From JBOHUX01 sp050734915 (lineage in GTDB: Bacteria > Chloroflexota > Dormibacteria > Dormibacterales > Dormibacteraceae): DNA of 7,511 bases. Both the position numbers and the translations under genes were made by a program. Every line of letters begins with the position of its first letter. Position 1 is the first letter of the stretch. The stretch spans positions 1 through 7,511 of the forward strand of contig JBOHUX010000116.1 of assembly GCA_050734915.1 (NCBI GenBank). The letters run 5' to 3'. Positions 6,222-7,511 of the stretch are shown here, one piece after another. The notes beneath the pieces were generated by a model. It saw only the letters and a program-made list of their open reading frames with translations. It did no database searches and was not told the DNA's origin.

Positions 6222-6227
6222 TCTCGA

Positions 6228-7511
6228 ATGTCCGAGCAGACCGGCCTCTTCGGTGAGGAGCCCCCGCCCCCGGCGCCGCTCGCGGCCAGGCTCCGTCCTT
6301 TGTCCTTCGACGACATGGTCGGCCAGAGCGGGGCGGTCCAGGTGCTCCGCCGGCTGGCGGAGGCGGGGAGCCTGCCCAGCATCGTGCTCTGGGGGCCGCC
6401 GGGGAGCGGCAAGACCACCCTCGCGCTCCTGCTCGCCAGGGCGACCGGTTCCCACCTGGTCACCCTCAGCGCGGTCACCGCCGGCGTGGCGGATCTTCGC
6501 CGCGTCGTCCAGGAGGCGCGTCACATCGCCCGGCTGGGGCGGCGGACGATCATGTTCATCGACGAGCTGCACCGCTTCAACAAGGCGCAGCAGGACGCCG
6601 TCCTCCCCCACGTCGAGGACGGCACCGTGACCCTGATCGGCGCCACCACCGAGAACCCATCGTTCGAGGTGAACGCCCCGCTCCTCTCCCGGAGCCGGGT
6701 CTTCCGCCTCGAGCCGCTGGCCGAGGAGGACCTGGACGCGATCGTGGGACGCGGGCTGGCGGAGCTGGGCCGGACGATCGCTCCCGAGGCGCGGCGGGCC
6801 CTCCTCGAGGGCTCGCGTGGAGACGCCAGGGTGGCGCTCAACGCGCTCGAGGCAGCAGCCTCGCTCGGCCCCGGCCCCGCGATCGGCGCAGAGCAGGTGG
6901 CCGAGTCCCTCCAGGAGGGCCATCTCCTCTACGACCGGGCCGGTGACCAGCATTACGACATCGCGTCGGCGATGATCAAGAGCGTCCGCGGCAGCGACCC
7001 CGACGCGGCCCTCTACTGGTTGGCGCGGATGCTGGAGGCGGGAGAGGACGTCATGTTCGTGGCCCGCCGCCTCGTCATCTCGGCCGCCGAAGACATCGGG
7101 CTCGCCGACCCCGCAGCGCTGCCGATCGCCATCGCCGCCCAGCAGGCGGCCCACCTGGTCGGCATGCCGGAGGCCGTCCTGCCCCTGACCGAGGCCGCGC
7201 TCTACCTGGCGCTGGCGCCGAAGTCCAACTCCGCGCTCGCGGCCTACGGCGCGGCCCGCGACGCGGTCGGCCGGCACGGCAACCTCTCGGTGCCGCTCCA
7301 CCTTCGGAACGCGCCCACCCGGCTCGCGAAAGAGCTGGGGCACGGGCGCGGCTACCGCTACGCGCACGACTTCGAGGGAGGCGTCGTCGACCAGCTCTAC
7401 CTGCCCGTCGAGCTCGAGGGCGCCACCTTCTATCGAGCACGCAAGCTCGGGCGCGAGGTGGAGCTCGCCCGGGCGTACGCCGACCGCCGGCGGGCGGCCG
7501 CCCCCGGGGGC
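6228..7511 (+). CDS. rarA: Replication-associated recombination protein A (RarA/MgsA AAA+ ATPase), 3' end cut
   Basis: RarA (MgsA, the bacterial counterpart of yeast Mgs1 and human WRNIP1) is a cytoplasmic AAA+ ATPase that assembles as a tetramer and acts at stalled replication forks with single-stranded DNA-binding protein. The first 428 residues are present and no stop occurs before the right edge; E. coli RarA is 447 residues, so only a short tail should be missing. Visible motifs in order: Walker A GPPGSGKTT at 56-64, Walker B IMFIDELHRFNKAQQD at 108-123 (Asp112, Glu113), sensor 1 GATTENPSFEVN at 138-149, the arginine-finger segment LLSRSRVF at 152-159, and sensor 2 GDARVALNALE near 198-208. 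The C-terminal MgsA tetramerisation region follows, including HYDIASAMIKSVRGSDPDAA, then AAEDIGLADP and SVPLHLRNAP. The ATG at 6228 starts a short N-terminal segment, TGLFGE, of the kind often seen in the family. It diverges from the zinc-ribbon gene. Confidence 0.96.
   Translation, partial: MSEQTGLFGEEPPPPAPLAARLRPLSFDDMVGQSGAVQVLRRLAEAGSLPSIVLWGPPGSGKTTLALLLARATGSHLVTLSAVTAGVADLRRVVQEARHIARLGRRTIMFIDELHRFNKAQQDAVLPHVEDGTVTLIGATTENPSFEVNAPLLSRSRVFRLEPLAEEDLDAIVGRGLAELGRTIAPEARRALLEGSRGDARVALNALEAAASLGPGPAIGAEQVAESLQEGHLLYDRAGDQHYDIASAMIKSVRGSDPDAALYWLARMLEAGEDVMFVARRLVISAAEDIGLADPAALPIAIAAQQAAHLVGMPEAVLPLTEAALYLALAPKSNSALAAYGAARDAVGRHGNLSVPLHLRNAPTRLAKELGHGRGYRYAHDFEGGVVDQLYLPVELEGATFYRARKLGREVELARAYADRRRAAAPGG

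Larger units (their letters stand above)
6141..6227. promoter_or_regulatory. Divergent promoter region between rarA and the zinc-ribbon gene
   Basis: These 87 bases separate two outward-facing start codons and must hold promoters for both. They are locally more AT-rich than the flanking genes. On the minus strand TACAAT (6155-6150) lies nine bases before the ATG at 6140. On the plus strand TATCTT (6216-6221) lies six bases before the ATG at 6228, with a weak TGGATC 17 bases further upstream. Neither gene has a well-spaced Shine-Dalgarno sequence. The presence of a divergent promoter region is strongly implied by gene orientation; the individual boxes are tentative. Confidence 0.5.

Noticed and set aside
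6141..7367. Extension of the zinc-ribbon frame upstream to an apparent start at 7367.
   Set aside because: This part is exactly antisense to rarA, whose AAA+ motifs are unmistakable; the extension would also cross the divergent intergenic region. The ATG at 6140 fits the start of the zinc ribbon.
1..7511. Search for CRISPR repeats, tRNA/rRNA, insertion-sequence ends, toxin-antitoxin pairs, phage genes or a defence island.
   Set aside because: No regularly spaced repeats, no terminal inverted repeats with a transposase, no RNA gene and no defence-type domains were seen; every stretch longer than about 90 bases is covered by an identified gene.

Overview
The window is a gene-dense, very GC-rich bacterial chromosome fragment. 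Seven protein genes lie on the minus strand and one, truncated by the right edge, on the plus strand. I see no RNA genes, mobile elements, CRISPR array or long repeats. The GC content, the cysteine-type CcmE, the F420/luciferase-type oxidoreductase and the housekeeping RarA together suggest an uncultivated soil or sediment bacterium, perhaps of the Rokubacteria/Methylomirabilota (NC10) kind. That placement is a guess from gene flavour, not a phylogenetic result.

Layout along the minus strand, in transcription order from right to left: a small protein with an N-terminal zinc ribbon and a degenerate GGDEF-like domain (6140-5523); a histidine phosphatase (5471-4797); a family 1 glycoside hydrolase (4800-3559) that overlaps the phosphatase stop by four bases; after a 72-base gap, an LLM-class flavin/F420-type oxidoreductase (3486-2476); then a tight cytochrome c maturation block of a CcmG-like thioredoxin (2472-1948), the CcmE haem chaperone (1951-1559) and the CcmF haem lyase (1551 running off the left edge). 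On the plus strand, rarA (6228 to the right edge) diverges from the zinc-ribbon gene across an 87-base intergenic region.

Functionally, the left half builds c-type cytochromes: CcmE carries haem, CcmF transfers it to the apocytochrome, and the thioredoxin keeps the apocytochrome CXXCH cysteines reduced. CcmE has Cys where the classical haem-binding His would be, the mark of the known variant System I, and additionally Phe in place of the usual motif Tyr. All four conserved CcmF histidines are present. The middle genes (oxidoreductase, glycosidase, phosphatase) are catabolic or of unknown substrate and have no evident link to cytochrome assembly beyond co-orientation. RarA is an AAA+ ATPase acting at stalled replication forks.

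Several starts are non-ATG (TTG, CTG, GTG, TTG). The three genes that follow real intergenic space each have a TAnnnT hexamer 6-9 bases before the start codon and no good Shine-Dalgarno sequence, which hints at leaderless transcripts. I did not find a convincing wholly new system; the most interesting points are the CcmE motif variant and the zinc-ribbon/degenerate-GGDEF protein.
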